DNA of 64,000 nucleotides from CAKRJP01 sp963634745 (GTDB lineage Bacteria > Bacillota > Clostridia > Lachnospirales > Lachnospiraceae): positions 62,001-126,000 of the forward strand of contig CAVHCX010000004.1 of the NCBI GenBank assembly GCA_963634745.1, in the 5' to 3' direction. The position numbers and the translations under genes were made by a program. Of this stretch, positions 8,640 to 16,693 are shown piece by piece. Below the pieces are notes generated by a model that saw only the letters and a program-made list of their open reading frames with translations, was not told the origin of the DNA and did no database searches. Position 1 is the stretch's first letter. Every line of letters starts with the position of its first letter.

Positions 8640-9647
8640 CTAATCCTGTCCGTCTAAAAATTTATTAAAAAATTTTTCCATACGTTCCGTCTTATCTGTG
8701 TCGTCATAAATCCCAACCATAGCCGACCCAGTAGATTCGCTCCACCCAATGATCTGGACAACAACATCATCAGGCAACTCCATCTTTTTAAGATATGTGC
8801 AAAAAAAATGTCTACTTGAGTGACTATAGTAATCTATGCCAAAATCTTTTGAGATCTTGGCCGCAATACAGTTTGCGGTAGAAATCGTGGCGGGGACGTA
8901 CTCTCCGCCTTTTTTGGTGACAAAGAGAGTCGGAGTCGAAATGCTCAGCCTTTTACGCTCTTCCATCCAACGGTCAAAGAAAGGCTTAAACAGCTCTTTG
9001 ATTACGTACTTCTTGATCAACTTTCCCTGTTTCCCCCTCCCCTTGGATCTGACTTCGGGGGTGCAATACATATACCCCCCAAAAACCTCCCTCTCGGGGA
9101 CAAAGAATTCGGGTTTCATCTGCAGGAGCTCTGCCTTTCTGCTACCCGAAGCACAAGCCAACGCCAAATAACAAGCCTCTTGATAATTTCCGGCTTTAGT
9201 TAACCCATCAAGAATTTTGGCAATCTCTTCATCTGAAATGACAGTTTTTTTCCTAACCGTCGAAATATGAATAGGTTCCAGCCCTCTCAATTGATTACGG
9301 AAATCGGGATAAACATCCTCGTATAATAACTCTATCTCAGATGACAGGCTGCTCAAAGCAGATTTCAGGGAGGCTATTCTATTAGAGCTCATCCCCAGAT
9401 CTCGGCACCAACCAAAATAATACACAAAATCTCTCTTTTTTAAATTAATAAAAAACATGTCCTCGTTTTCTTTGTAATTCCAACAAAAGAAAACTTTTAA
9501 CCATTCCTCGTACTGCTTTATTGTTTGGGGAGACTTGTCATTTGACTTACAATATTTAATAAAGTCGCGGACAAGCTTTTTATTCTGATCTGAGACAAGT
9601 CCCCAGTCTTGTGTCAGATTATCATTGTAAACTGTAGACCTTCCCAT
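8640..9647 (-). CDS. Tyrosine recombinase / integrase-family protein
   Basis: This 335-aa protein has a SAM-like core-binding domain (residues about 20-115: SPQTIKQYEEWLKVFF) followed by a catalytic domain with the conserved residues R170 (ASGSRKAELL), H276 and R279 (HSSRHFF), W302 (IGWSE) and the nucleophile Y314 (VGIYDD). It is a strand-exchange enzyme. It could integrate the phage, resolve genome multimers, or invert a segment. No att site, excisionase or repressor is seen here, and it lies in a leftward operon next to a RuvC-like resolvase, which favours a genome-processing role, though temperate life cannot be excluded. Confidence 0.85.
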   Translation of the reverse strand: MGRSTVYNDNLTQDWGLVSDQNKKLVRDFIKYCKSNDKSPQTIKQYEEWLKVFFCWNYKENEDMFFINLKKRDFVYYFGWCRDLGMSSNRIASLKSALSSLSSEIELLYEDVYPDFRNQLRGLEPIHISTVRKKTVISDEEIAKILDGLTKAGNYQEACYLALACASGSRKAELLQMKPEFFVPEREVFGGYMYCTPEVRSKGRGKQGKLIKKYVIKELFKPFFDRWMEERKRLSISTPTLFVTKKGGEYVPATISTANCIAAKISKDFGIDYYSHSSRHFFCTYLKKMELPDDVVVQIIGWSESTGSAMVGIYDDTDKTERMEKFFNKFLDGQD

Positions 9648-9670
9648 ATTTTTTCTCCTTTTTACTGTCT

Positions 9671-10351
9671 TTACTCCAGCTCAGACACTTCCAGATTTTC
9701 TAGTCTGTCTATTTCTTGGTTATGTTTTTCAACCGCGGATTTTATTTTCAAACCTTTCTTATGTTTTTTTTCTTCTTTAATCATTCCCTGCAAGTCTTTA
9801 TTCCATTTTGATTCAACTAGGGTCTGAGCCAAAAACACAGCGTCCGATTCATCGAGAACCTCTATGTCTAAATCATACTGATCACACACATAATCTTTTA
9901 TGTCTGTTTTTTGGACTTTGTAATTTCCGTCTTTCCCCATAATCTTTTTTAGGTAAGAGTGAGCCGAAATAGGATAAACACCAATATAATCATACACAGG
10001 GATGTTGTGCTCGTACATATAATAATCCAAAATTGCATGACTTCTTGCGAGAGCCAGAAAAGTTTGTATGGTCGAATTTCCTCCATGGACCTGACACGGC
10101 ATTGCCTCCTTCGAGACAAAAACAGCCGTCAAGTCAATTTCTTTCTCTAATTCACCAAATAAAAGGCCGATTTTATTATAAAGCTCCGCGGCAGGCAATT
10201 CAACCTTCTCCTTGTCAACTTCTATTTTGTAAACGCCATAAGGGCGTTTTTTTTTAATGTCCCAAACACACACGCCGGAAACACGGCTTGCTAAATCAAA
10301 CATGATCAAATAATCAAAATCTGATATTTTCTTTTTCCCTTTTATTTCCAT
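9671..10351 (-). CDS. RuvC-like Holliday junction resolvase
   Basis: A 226-aa protein with RNase H-fold resolvase motifs: the first acidic strand FDLASRVSGVCVWD (about residue 19), KEAMPCQ with the catalytic Glu (about 82), and a C-terminal DESDAVFLAQ (about 167) supplying paired acids. This D-E-D/D arrangement marks phage and poxvirus RuvC-like enzymes that cut branched DNA before packaging. The C-terminal tail (from residue 190) is a Lys/Glu-rich coiled segment. It starts an apparent three-gene run with the recombinase. AGAGGTG precedes the ATG. Confidence 0.75.
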   Translation of the reverse strand: MEIKGKKKISDFDYLIMFDLASRVSGVCVWDIKKKRPYGVYKIEVDKEKVELPAAELYNKIGLLFGELEKEIDLTAVFVSKEAMPCQVHGGNSTIQTFLALARSHAILDYYMYEHNIPVYDYIGVYPISAHSYLKKIMGKDGNYKVQKTDIKDYVCDQYDLDIEVLDESDAVFLAQTLVESKWNKDLQGMIKEEKKHKKGLKIKSAVEKHNQEIDRLENLEVSELE

Positions 10352-10371
10352 AACACCTCTTCCTCTGAATT

Positions 10372-10399
10372 AGAATAGACGTCTCCGACAAAACTTCAA
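10372..10399 (-). promoter_or_regulatory. Possible promoter for resolvase-recombinase genes
   Basis: On the minus strand TTGAAG (10399-10394) and TATTCT (10377-10372) are 16 bp apart, directly after the terminator at 10404-10442 and before the resolvase gene. It is weaker than the nrdD promoter. Confidence 0.4.
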
Positions 10400-10403
10400 A
10401 GAT

Positions 10404-10442
10404 GAAAATGCGGCACCTGGCATTAAGAGCCAGATGCCGCAT
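10404..10442 (-). terminator. Terminator between structural genes and resolvase
   Basis: On the minus strand ATGCGGCATCTGGC pairs with GCCAGGTGCCGCAT (14 positions, one A/G-type mismatch) around the loop TCTTAAT, followed by TTTTC. This is a strong hairpin 77 bp after the preceding stop. Confidence 0.8.
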
Positions 10443-10518
10443 ATAAACGAGCAAAGGTATTTCGTAAAATTCCTCCACCCTATTTACAATCGGATACTTA
10501 ATCCCCTTTTACCTCTCT

Positions 10519-10911
10519 TTAAAGATGCAGAACATCTTCTATTACGTAAGCACTGCTCGAGCCAGGCGTCACTGTCCCCGTCTGAGAAGAAGATATTGCC
10601 TGAACAGACGTGCTTTCCGTCTCCTCTAGCGTTTCCCCCAAGACACAACAAATAAAAGCGTTGCTTAGTTGATTGTTGATCTTATAAACATAAACATAGT
10701 CCCCAATTTTTGGACTAAACTTGGTCATGTTAGGAATATTCCTGATTGCAACCGCATCATCTGGCACAATTGAAAGATTATATCGATTGCTCCCCAATTT
10801 CTCGGTAATCTTGCAAAGAACGGTACTATCCTCTTTCTTGATTTCTTGAGACACCACATCCCGAAAAAGATCAACCATTTCGTTTACGGCTTTGTTATTG
10901 CTTGTTCCCAT
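10519..10911 (-). CDS. Hypothetical phage protein (possible baseplate/OB-fold type)
   Basis: This 130-aa protein has a helical start and then a beta-rich core, RYNLSIVPDDAVAIRNIPNM, continuing KIGDYVYVYKINNQLSNAFI. The 'pass the value through a defined, non-zero interface' pattern (IGDYVYVY..I..QLSNAFI) resembles small baseplate hub proteins of Bacillota phages (XkdS/DUF2577 kind), but the match is only by eye. The C-terminus is Ser/Thr-rich. The terminator at 10404-10442 follows it. Confidence 0.5.
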   Translation of the reverse strand: MGTSNNKAVNEMVDLFRDVVSQEIKKEDSTVLCKITEKLGSNRYNLSIVPDDAVAIRNIPNMTKFSPKIGDYVYVYKINNQLSNAFICCVLGETLEETESTSVQAISSSQTGTVTPGSSSAYVIEDVLHL

Positions 10912-10962
10912 ATAGTACCTCTCTTACATCATTATAAAAATTTATAAAAACGCAAAGACGCG

Positions 10963-11283
10963 TTATTCACCATCTTTTGAGTTCTCTTCTTCCAGAAGTT
11001 CCTTCTCCTCTTCAACAACCATATATTCACGTTTGGCAGGTTTTTTCCCTTTCTTTGCCTTTTTAGGGTACTCCTCTTCAACCGCCGAAAAATCTCCCTT
11101 AATAGTCACTTCAGGAACCCCTTCTGCCGGAACAGTGATAATATGAGGAGTCTCCTCAACTGCCACAACAGCGGCCGGAGCAGGATTTTTCTCTATTTCC
11201 TCTGCAACCTGTGCAATAGCTCTGGCCGCTTCACGCTTCGCGCGAATCCGCGCGTTTTTTTCCTGTAATTCTTTTAATGTCAT
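10963..11283 (-). CDS. Charged low-complexity protein downstream of holin
   Basis: A 106-aa protein with a helical, Ala/Arg/Glu-rich N-terminus (KELQEKNARIRAKREAARAI), an Ala/Val/Pro linker, a Lys-rich patch (PKKAKKGKKPAKRE) and an acidic end. No known domain. I chose the ATG 1 nt after the holin stop, with AAGGAG 10 nt upstream, over the GTG three codons earlier. The stop/start contact points to translational coupling with the holin-like gene. Confidence 0.55.
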   Translation of the reverse strand: MTLKELQEKNARIRAKREAARAIAQVAEEIEKNPAPAAVVAVEETPHIITVPAEGVPEVTIKGDFSAVEEEYPKKAKKGKKPAKREYMVVEEEKELLEEENSKDGE

Positions 11284-11284
11284 C

Positions 11285-11704
11285 TTACTCACTCTCCTTC
11301 ACTTCAATAACGGTATCAGAAGAATTTCCATTCTTCAGTGTATAAATTTGGGACTCAATCAAACTAATAATATACTCATCGACATCCCCAAAATTTTCTT
11401 TAAGATAATCAATCAGCTCTGTTGAACATTTTGATTTAATATTAATCAAACAGTTATTGAGAGCCTCTTTTTGTGCATCCGCATCAAAAGATCCAGACTT
11501 CTTCAAGGACTCAACATAGGTCTGATATGTTTCCTTAACAGCGATAACAACCAAATTTACAATGGCATTAAGATACCCGGCAGCTTTTTTGTCCTTAACC
11601 TTCGAATTGATCCACGAAGTAAATTTAACAACAGCAAAACTTGCCAATCCCGTAACGATAGTGCCCAAGGCACTCAAAATAATGTTCATAATTTCAGTTG
11701 ACAT
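11285..11704 (-). CDS. LLH-type phage holin
   Basis: A 139-aa protein with one strong N-terminal transmembrane helix (IILSALGTIVTGLASFAVVK) and a second amphipathic helix (AIVNLVVIAVKETYQTYVES) before a soluble, charged tail. This layout and sequence style match the holins of the Lactobacillus phage LL-H family, which open the membrane for the endolysin. No endolysin gene is in the window. An AAGGGGG site precedes the ATG. Confidence 0.72.
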   Translation of the reverse strand: MSTEIMNIILSALGTIVTGLASFAVVKFTSWINSKVKDKKAAGYLNAIVNLVVIAVKETYQTYVESLKKSGSFDADAQKEALNNCLINIKSKCSTELIDYLKENFGDVDEYIISLIESQIYTLKNGNSSDTVIEVKESE

Positions 11705-11734
11705 AAAAATTCCCCCTTATCCGTTTTCTGCTCT

Positions 11735-11989
11735 TTAATTTTTATCTCCGATATTATTGGTATTAGAATTGTGAATATTCTTAGCTGTGACCATAATATC
11801 GCCGTAAAACACCGTAAAAGTATGCCCCCTTATTACACCCTCTTCGGTGTTAAAAATCTCACCATCGGTCTTCTCCCCAAAAATACAGGCTTGATCGCTC
11901 CTTTCTCCCCATTTCTTTAAACTTTCATCTAATGCTGGATTTTTAATCGACGGACAACCAAAAACAAGTGTTATTTTAAGACCGCCCGA
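11735..11989 (-). CDS. Short conserved-looking ORF with no standard start codon
   Basis: The minus-strand frame is open from a stop at 11992-11990 to TAA at 11735 (84 codons) and reads like real protein: PALDESLKKWGERSDQACIF, then GEKTDGEIFNTEEGVIRGHT and FTVFYGDIMVTAKNI. There is no ATG/GTG/TTG in frame before ATG at codon about 66. Either it uses a rare start (ATT/ATA), has lost its start, or a frameshift or sequencing error separates it from the frame upstream. It lies after a terminator and before the holin. Confidence 0.35.
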   Translation of the reverse strand, partial: SGGLKITLVFGCPSIKNPALDESLKKWGERSDQACIFGEKTDGEIFNTEEGVIRGHTFTVFYGDIMVTAKNIHNSNTNNIGDKN

Positions 11990-12016
11990 TTAATATCAAA
12001 CGCTCTCAAAACAACA

Positions 12017-12042
12017 CTTAAAGGGGCCGCAACTGCGGCCCC
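12017..12042 (-). terminator. Terminator after tail-tube and Cys-rich genes
   Basis: On the minus strand GGGGCCGC-AGTT-GCGGCCCC is a perfect 8-bp stem with a 4-nt loop, followed by TTTAAG. It lies 17 bp after the stop of the Cys-rich gene. Confidence 0.8.
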
Positions 12043-12058
12043 AATAGTGCTGTCTTCC

Positions 12059-12226
12059 TTATTTGTCTTCTTTCTCTTGACCTTTGTCCTTATATGCAGG
12101 ACACCTGGTACAATTAAAAAGCAAAATACAATGCCTTTCAGAGCAAAATTGCTGATAAGAACATCTCTTTTTTGACAGACGACAAATATACCAGGTTTCA
12201 CCGTCGCCAGACAAGAATTTGCACAT
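12059..12226 (-). CDS. Cysteine-rich miniprotein, probable zinc binder
   Basis: A 55-aa ORF whose translation contains seven cysteines (positions 2, 15, 22, 28, 33, 39, 42), including CRLSKKRCSYQQFC and NCTRCPAYK. The spacing suggests a small zinc ribbon like those found as orphan genes in Bacillota phages. It starts 15 bp after the tail-tube gene stop and has no clear ribosome binding site, so translation may depend on reinitiation. A longer overlapping frame (76 aa) in the same place has no such pattern. Confidence 0.5.
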   Translation of the reverse strand: MCKFLSGDGETWYICRLSKKRCSYQQFCSERHCILLFNCTRCPAYKDKGQEKEDK

Positions 12227-12241
12227 TATTTAATTGTAAAA

Positions 12242-13276
12242 TTAAGCAATGGTAACTTTGATAGACGGAACGCTATCGTAGCCAGTCAAGGAAATAGTGT
12301 ATTCCCCAGCAGCAAACTTTCCGTTCGTTAAAACTGGAGAGAATGTTAACTTAGCGTTGTCGATCTTGGCAAGATGACCATCTTTAAGGACACCATAAAC
12401 GCTAGGAGTGTCGCCAACCTCAGCACTCTCTTCATCGAGAGTAATGGACTCGACGTCATCCAACCAGTTGCGATTATCGATAACTTCAATGATCTCGAGT
12501 AACTTTCCGCCCTGGGCATCACACTCAGAACTTTCAGAAGCGAGAGCAGTGCCAGCCAAGGACATTGTCTGGTTGGAGCTCATATTCATAGAGAATTCCT
12601 GAGCACCATTGAGAACGAAACGAGGAACATCAAATGTAATGTGTCCAGCAGCTTTACCCTTGGAGGCGGCACAAGCATCACCTGCAAAGATAGGAGCGGT
12701 GATAACAAGATAAAGTTCCTCAGGGACAATCATAGAACTGATTTCAGCTCTCATGGCATTGGTGACAGAGCCAAGATAACGGACGCAATAAGAACCGTTT
12801 GCTGTGGTGATAACATTTCCTGTGCTATCGACGACTTTTAACTTCTTCTCAGTCTCGTCATAAGACAAAGTGACCCAATCTTCAGAACCCTGGGGAGCTC
12901 CCCAGACAAGATAGTCTTCTCCACAGGGGAAAGGCATCTTATAGACAGTCTCTGCAAAATCTGCAACGCCGTCTTTGAATGTTACCAAAGAGGTTTTATA
13001 ATCCTGATTGCCAGTGGTGAACTTGGCACCAAGCTGAGCTTCAAGATATTCCTTCTTCCAGAGAACATCCGTGAGAGTGATCTCAACAGACGGATCGTGA
13101 TAAAAACTGAACTGGACAGGAGCGCCCTGACCAGCACGGATGTCATCCTTAGTCGTAGAAATGTTTAAACCAGAGTCAGTTAAGGTCTTAGAAACGAATG
13201 CAAGGGACATTGTGCCGTCATCATTCTTTCTGAAAGCTTCAGCCTTACCGACAGAACCTAAAAAATACTTAGCCAT
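12242..13276 (-). CDS. Putative major tail tube protein with C-terminal Ig-like domain
   Basis: A 344-aa beta-rich protein. The N-terminus MAKYFLGSVGKAEAFRKNDD, then SKTLTDSGLNISTTKDDIRA, and a conserved-looking PSVEITLTDVLWKKEYLEAQ resemble tail tube or major tail proteins of Bacillota siphophages. The last about 70 residues (VESITLDEESAEVGDTPSVY through YTISLTGYDSVPSIKVTIA) look like a bacterial Ig-like fold often fused to such proteins. It lies after the connector genes, the usual tail position. No tape-measure gene follows it here. The start has AAAAGGAG. Confidence 0.6.
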   Translation of the reverse strand: MAKYFLGSVGKAEAFRKNDDGTMSLAFVSKTLTDSGLNISTTKDDIRAGQGAPVQFSFYHDPSVEITLTDVLWKKEYLEAQLGAKFTTGNQDYKTSLVTFKDGVADFAETVYKMPFPCGEDYLVWGAPQGSEDWVTLSYDETEKKLKVVDSTGNVITTANGSYCVRYLGSVTNAMRAEISSMIVPEELYLVITAPIFAGDACAASKGKAAGHITFDVPRFVLNGAQEFSMNMSSNQTMSLAGTALASESSECDAQGGKLLEIIEVIDNRNWLDDVESITLDEESAEVGDTPSVYGVLKDGHLAKIDNAKLTFSPVLTNGKFAAGEYTISLTGYDSVPSIKVTIA

Positions 13277-13300
13277 ATCTTTTTTCTCCTTTTTAATTTA

Positions 13301-13322
13301 AAAAGCAGGAGCATTAGCCCCC
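13301..13322 (-). terminator. Terminator-like hairpin after homing endonuclease gene
   Basis: On the minus strand GGGGGC-TAAT-GCTCCT pairs over 6 bp (two G-U), followed within 2 nt by TTTTT. It lies directly after the endonuclease stop at 13329 and before the tail-tube gene. Confidence 0.5.
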
Positions 13323-13328
13323 GTCTTT

Positions 13329-14867
13329 TTAGTTTATATAAATATAAGACGCCTGTCCGGCATCATATATTTCAACAAAGCCGTGCTCTAGCATCAGGGT
13401 GTCGTTGTTACTCCCCTTACCAAAGCACTCAAACGTTTTGCCAAGCAAACGATCAAAACCATGTTGCCTAAGCAAATTGTCTGTTATATGTTTTTTTAAT
13501 TTTGGTGAATACCAGTGCTTGCCGATTGATTTTCTTAACAAGACGAATCCAAGTTTTTCATACACTTCCCCACTGAATTTAGAAAGATCACAGTAAGAAA
13601 TAACAGTTTTACCTTTGTGCTTGTTAATAAAACACTTAAACAACTTACTCGCCCCACCAACAACACACTTTGAGGAACACAAACGTAACAACTCATAATC
13701 ATAAGTTTTATTATATCGAGGTTTGCCAAAACTCATTAATTGAACAAGCTCCCCCCTATAATATAATCCTATGCACTCGTCACTCTTAACATATCCCTGC
13801 AAATGGTATTTATTTAGAAAATCAGTTTCTTCTTTCTCTTCGACGATTTTTACGTCACACATCCTGGCATAACATTTTTCTTTCTCGCCTAAGAAGATAT
13901 CAATAATTTTGTCTTGATCATCCCAATCAAACACATGCACACAATGAAATCCATTTTTTACAGCACAATTGGTCTTGTTAGCATGATATTCCTTAGTCTT
14001 TTTACCAAATTTAGTATCTAAACTCGATTGATGTGTAAACCAAGGATCAATTTCTATCAATACCTCGCCTATTTTAAAATCAAAACTGTAGTCTCCTAAA
14101 TTATATTCTCTAGAGAAGTCACACCCTCTTTCTTCAAGTTTTTTTTCAAAAATCTGATTTGGTTTAGAATTTTGTCCATGTCCTGATCTTTTACAAGACT
14201 CAATTTGACATGGCCACTCAACCCCATACTTCTCTTTCACAGTCTCTTGGACTTTCTTTTTCACTTCTTCGTTCTGGAGAACATATTTAACTCCATATTT
14301 TGCAATGAAAGTATCTTTGCGCTTTTCTTTTATTGCTTCCACTTGAGAGATGTGCTCGACCCCATATTTAGACTCACATGTCTGTCTAATTTTAGCCTTA
14401 CATTCTTCCAGCTTCAAATTTGTAGAAACCCCATATCTGTCGACACAGGTCTTCTTTTTTGTCAAAGATATTTCATTTCCTGTCTTATGTATATTATAAT
14501 ATTCTAACAAAGAAACAATTCCAGATTCAGTTATCCCGAAATGCTCCGCAGTGTCCTTTCGAGAATGATTCTTGGCGATATAATAATCTTTAAGATCTTT
14601 TTCGCTCGGATATTCGCCCGTAGACACTTTATATGAGACAGATCTTTTATTGGTCTTGCTCGTCTCAGCATTCACTAGGCAAATTTGTTCGGGGGCTTTC
14701 TTGATACTCCAATAACTTATAAGCGACTGAATAACCGCTCTGGAAATACCAAAATGTATTGCAGTGTCTGTCTGTGAATGATTTTGCTCGATATAATACT
14801 CAACGAAGGCCTCTTTTGAAGGATATGTCCCTTTTAATATTCTACTCTGTATCGATTCTCTCGGCAT
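13329..14867 (-). CDS. Free-standing Vsr-like homing endonuclease (HEG 1)
   Basis: A 512-aa protein. Residues 1-110 hold two copies of a HTH-like unit (YPSKEAFVEYYIEQNHSQTD then an IHFGIS recognition helix). Next are four KYGV units of about 20 aa (CESKYGVEHISQVEAIKEK type) that likely bind DNA, then a nuclease core with LIEIDPWFTH and HCVHVFDWDDQD (EDxHD/Vsr-like, cf. I-Bth0305I), then a C-terminal domain (GLYYRGELVQLMSFGKPRYN ... VVGGASKLFK). A start 23 codons upstream is possible, but AAGAGGTGAAAGG fits this ATG. It has its own promoter and lies between intact genes. Confidence 0.8.
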   Translation of the reverse strand: MPRESIQSRILKGTYPSKEAFVEYYIEQNHSQTDTAIHFGISRAVIQSLISYWSIKKAPEQICLVNAETSKTNKRSVSYKVSTGEYPSEKDLKDYYIAKNHSRKDTAEHFGITESGIVSLLEYYNIHKTGNEISLTKKKTCVDRYGVSTNLKLEECKAKIRQTCESKYGVEHISQVEAIKEKRKDTFIAKYGVKYVLQNEEVKKKVQETVKEKYGVEWPCQIESCKRSGHGQNSKPNQIFEKKLEERGCDFSREYNLGDYSFDFKIGEVLIEIDPWFTHQSSLDTKFGKKTKEYHANKTNCAVKNGFHCVHVFDWDDQDKIIDIFLGEKEKCYARMCDVKIVEEKEETDFLNKYHLQGYVKSDECIGLYYRGELVQLMSFGKPRYNKTYDYELLRLCSSKCVVGGASKLFKCFINKHKGKTVISYCDLSKFSGEVYEKLGFVLLRKSIGKHWYSPKLKKHITDNLLRQHGFDRLLGKTFECFGKGSNNDTLMLEHGFVEIYDAGQASYIYIN

Positions 14868-14916
14868 TAACCTTTCACCTCTTTCCTGTCTTTGCCGCGC
14901 AAACGCGCTTAACAAT

Positions 14917-14944
14917 ATTATAATATTTTTCATCACCGAATCAA
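14917..14944 (-). promoter_or_regulatory. Promoter of HEG 1
   Basis: On the minus strand TTGATT (14944-14939) and TATAAT (14922-14917) are 16 bp apart, about 50 bp before the endonuclease start. It overlaps the end of the preceding structural gene by a few bases at most. Confidence 0.7.
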
Positions 14945-14948
14945 GTCG

Positions 14949-15944
14949 TTACATGCCGGACGTGCTGCTTTTGACTTCGTCAGTGCTCTTGTAACTATCC
15001 CCATACATATCTTTATTCGGCTTATAAATCCAGTGTTCAACATTCTTCCCTTTGGGCAAAGACACAAAGCCACTCATTGTGGCCTGTTTCATGATCTTAT
15101 AGTTGATCAAGTCGTCTACGGTGGACAAAGCCATTGTAAACTTTCGGATCGGCATACCCCAAATATCGTCAATATGATAAGTTGTAGAAATAGAAAGGCA
15201 GACAACTTTCTTTTCTATTGAGGCATGTAAGTCATTCTTTTGCTGTTCAAGACGCATTTTCTCATCATGGTCTCTCTTCACCTCAGGATCAACCCAAGAG
15301 TCATCAACATAGTCTGGATAATTTTGATAGAGTACAATTTGCCTTAATTTGGTAAATTCTTTGTTTGTAATTGCGTGCCCATCAACCAAAAAAGAATATT
15401 TTTTTGATGTGGGATCTTGTACGATTTTTATCATTTCAATGAATTCTGCTCCCTGACAATCAGGGCACACAAGCTTAGGCACATCCCCCTCAGTTGCTTT
15501 TTTCGGGTTTTTAACAAACTCGTTTAACTGGGACCTGAAATTCACAAACACTTCGTCATCATATCTGATGACATGCCCGCACTTCTTGCATTTCAACCCG
15601 TTATCGATGTGGAAAATAATTTCGAAAAGTTTCTGTAACCGATAAGACCACTGAGCACCTTCTCCATTTTCTCGAATTTGCATCTTATAAATCAAATAAT
15701 CGAGATGTGACAAGGCGATACCCTTGGGGTCATCATTTTTATTAAGAGTAAGACAACCACAACAACTAGAAAAAACCTCATACTCTCTGACTTGGGCAGG
15801 ATAAATCAACAACCCGCAGAACGGGACAGGCTTATCCTCTCTGAAATAATCATAGTCATAACTTTTAAGCATTGACACCAAATCTGGTTTTAACTGACCA
15901 TATTTGGGATCCGCTTGTACTTCGTGTTCAACATTTTCTTCCAT
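14949..15944 (-). CDS. Hypothetical structural-cluster protein with zinc ribbon
   Basis: A 331-aa protein with CSSCCGCL-like N-terminal cysteines and a clear ribbon CKKCGH ... CPDCQG (residues about 120-165). The remainder is mixed alpha/beta with a coiled, charged stretch (EVKRDHDEKMRLEQQKNDLH). It lies between the connector genes and the tail-tube gene, the place where tail completion or tail assembly proteins sit, but no family is recognised. The zinc ribbon would be unusual in a virion component and suggests an assembly or regulatory role. Confidence 0.5.
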   Translation of the reverse strand: MEENVEHEVQADPKYGQLKPDLVSMLKSYDYDYFREDKPVPFCGLLIYPAQVREYEVFSSCCGCLTLNKNDDPKGIALSHLDYLIYKMQIRENGEGAQWSYRLQKLFEIIFHIDNGLKCKKCGHVIRYDDEVFVNFRSQLNEFVKNPKKATEGDVPKLVCPDCQGAEFIEMIKIVQDPTSKKYSFLVDGHAITNKEFTKLRQIVLYQNYPDYVDDSWVDPEVKRDHDEKMRLEQQKNDLHASIEKKVVCLSISTTYHIDDIWGMPIRKFTMALSTVDDLINYKIMKQATMSGFVSLPKGKNVEHWIYKPNKDMYGDSYKSTDEVKSSTSGM

Positions 15945-15955
15945 AGAAAATTGCC

Positions 15956-16672
15956 TTAATATCCAATATTAGAATTGTCAGAAAACCCAGAAATATCAAC
16001 AGCAAATTTAATGTCATAGCCTGTAAAAGCTTTACCATTAAAAATTTTTGTATAAGTTGAACCGACGCTCTGACTCTTTTTTTCTTTGATATGCAAATAT
16101 CCAATTCCATCCAAATACAGACCATTTAATTCTGCCAAAATACATTTCATCAAGACAGTTGCTCTGCTTTTATAAGGAACGACAATTTCTCCCTGAGAAT
16201 TTGTCTCATTGGGATTGGCGCCATACTGAGAAATCACCCCGCTCTCACCCGCAATATTGGGATTCAAAACCGGGTCGCCATTGCCAACCAAGACATTAAT
16301 TTTCGAATGAACAATGACCTGGACTGTCACACCAATTGTTGCTTTCGTATAATCTATCGGTTCAATCCCATCAACATAGACATGGACAGAACTACACTGA
16401 GCTTCTAATGCGTCATTCGTAAACGGAGAAAAGAACAATCTCTTGGTTGCCTGTTCTCCATTATTCTCATCAAGAAGCTCTCTCCTTTCTGCCTCACCAA
16501 CATTTGGCTGACTTAAAGCAAATAAATCGTTATACTTTAAAATCTTCCAGAACAACTCCCCATGCTTTGTATTAGAATGAACAAGATGCTCCACTATCAA
16601 AGGCTCGATATTATCTAAATTTTCAAAACGGTTAAACGAATTGTACTCGCTATATCCCCATTCTTCTTCCAT
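15956..16672 (-). CDS. Hypothetical head-tail or tail completion protein
   Basis: A 238-aa protein with no catalytic motif. It has an acidic N-terminus (MEEEWGYSEYNSFNRFENLD) and beta-rich middle stretches (IGVTVQVIVHSKINVLVGNG). Gene order between the capsid and tail tube fits a head-tail joining protein. GGAGGTAAAAGG precedes the ATG and the spacing to neighbours is 11-21 bp, so it belongs to the same transcript. Confidence 0.5.
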   Translation of the reverse strand: MEEEWGYSEYNSFNRFENLDNIEPLIVEHLVHSNTKHGELFWKILKYNDLFALSQPNVGEAERRELLDENNGEQATKRLFFSPFTNDALEAQCSSVHVYVDGIEPIDYTKATIGVTVQVIVHSKINVLVGNGDPVLNPNIAGESGVISQYGANPNETNSQGEIVVPYKSRATVLMKCILAELNGLYLDGIGYLHIKEKKSQSVGSTYTKIFNGKAFTGYDIKFAVDISGFSDNSNIGY

Positions 16673-16693
16673 AACCTTTTACCTCCACTCTTA

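Noticed and set aside
11971..12201. 76-aa frame overlapping the Cys-rich gene, or a programmed frameshift joining it to the next frame
   Set aside because: It spans a strong terminator; the CTTAAAAT site allows A-site slippage only and lacks a proper slippery heptamer.
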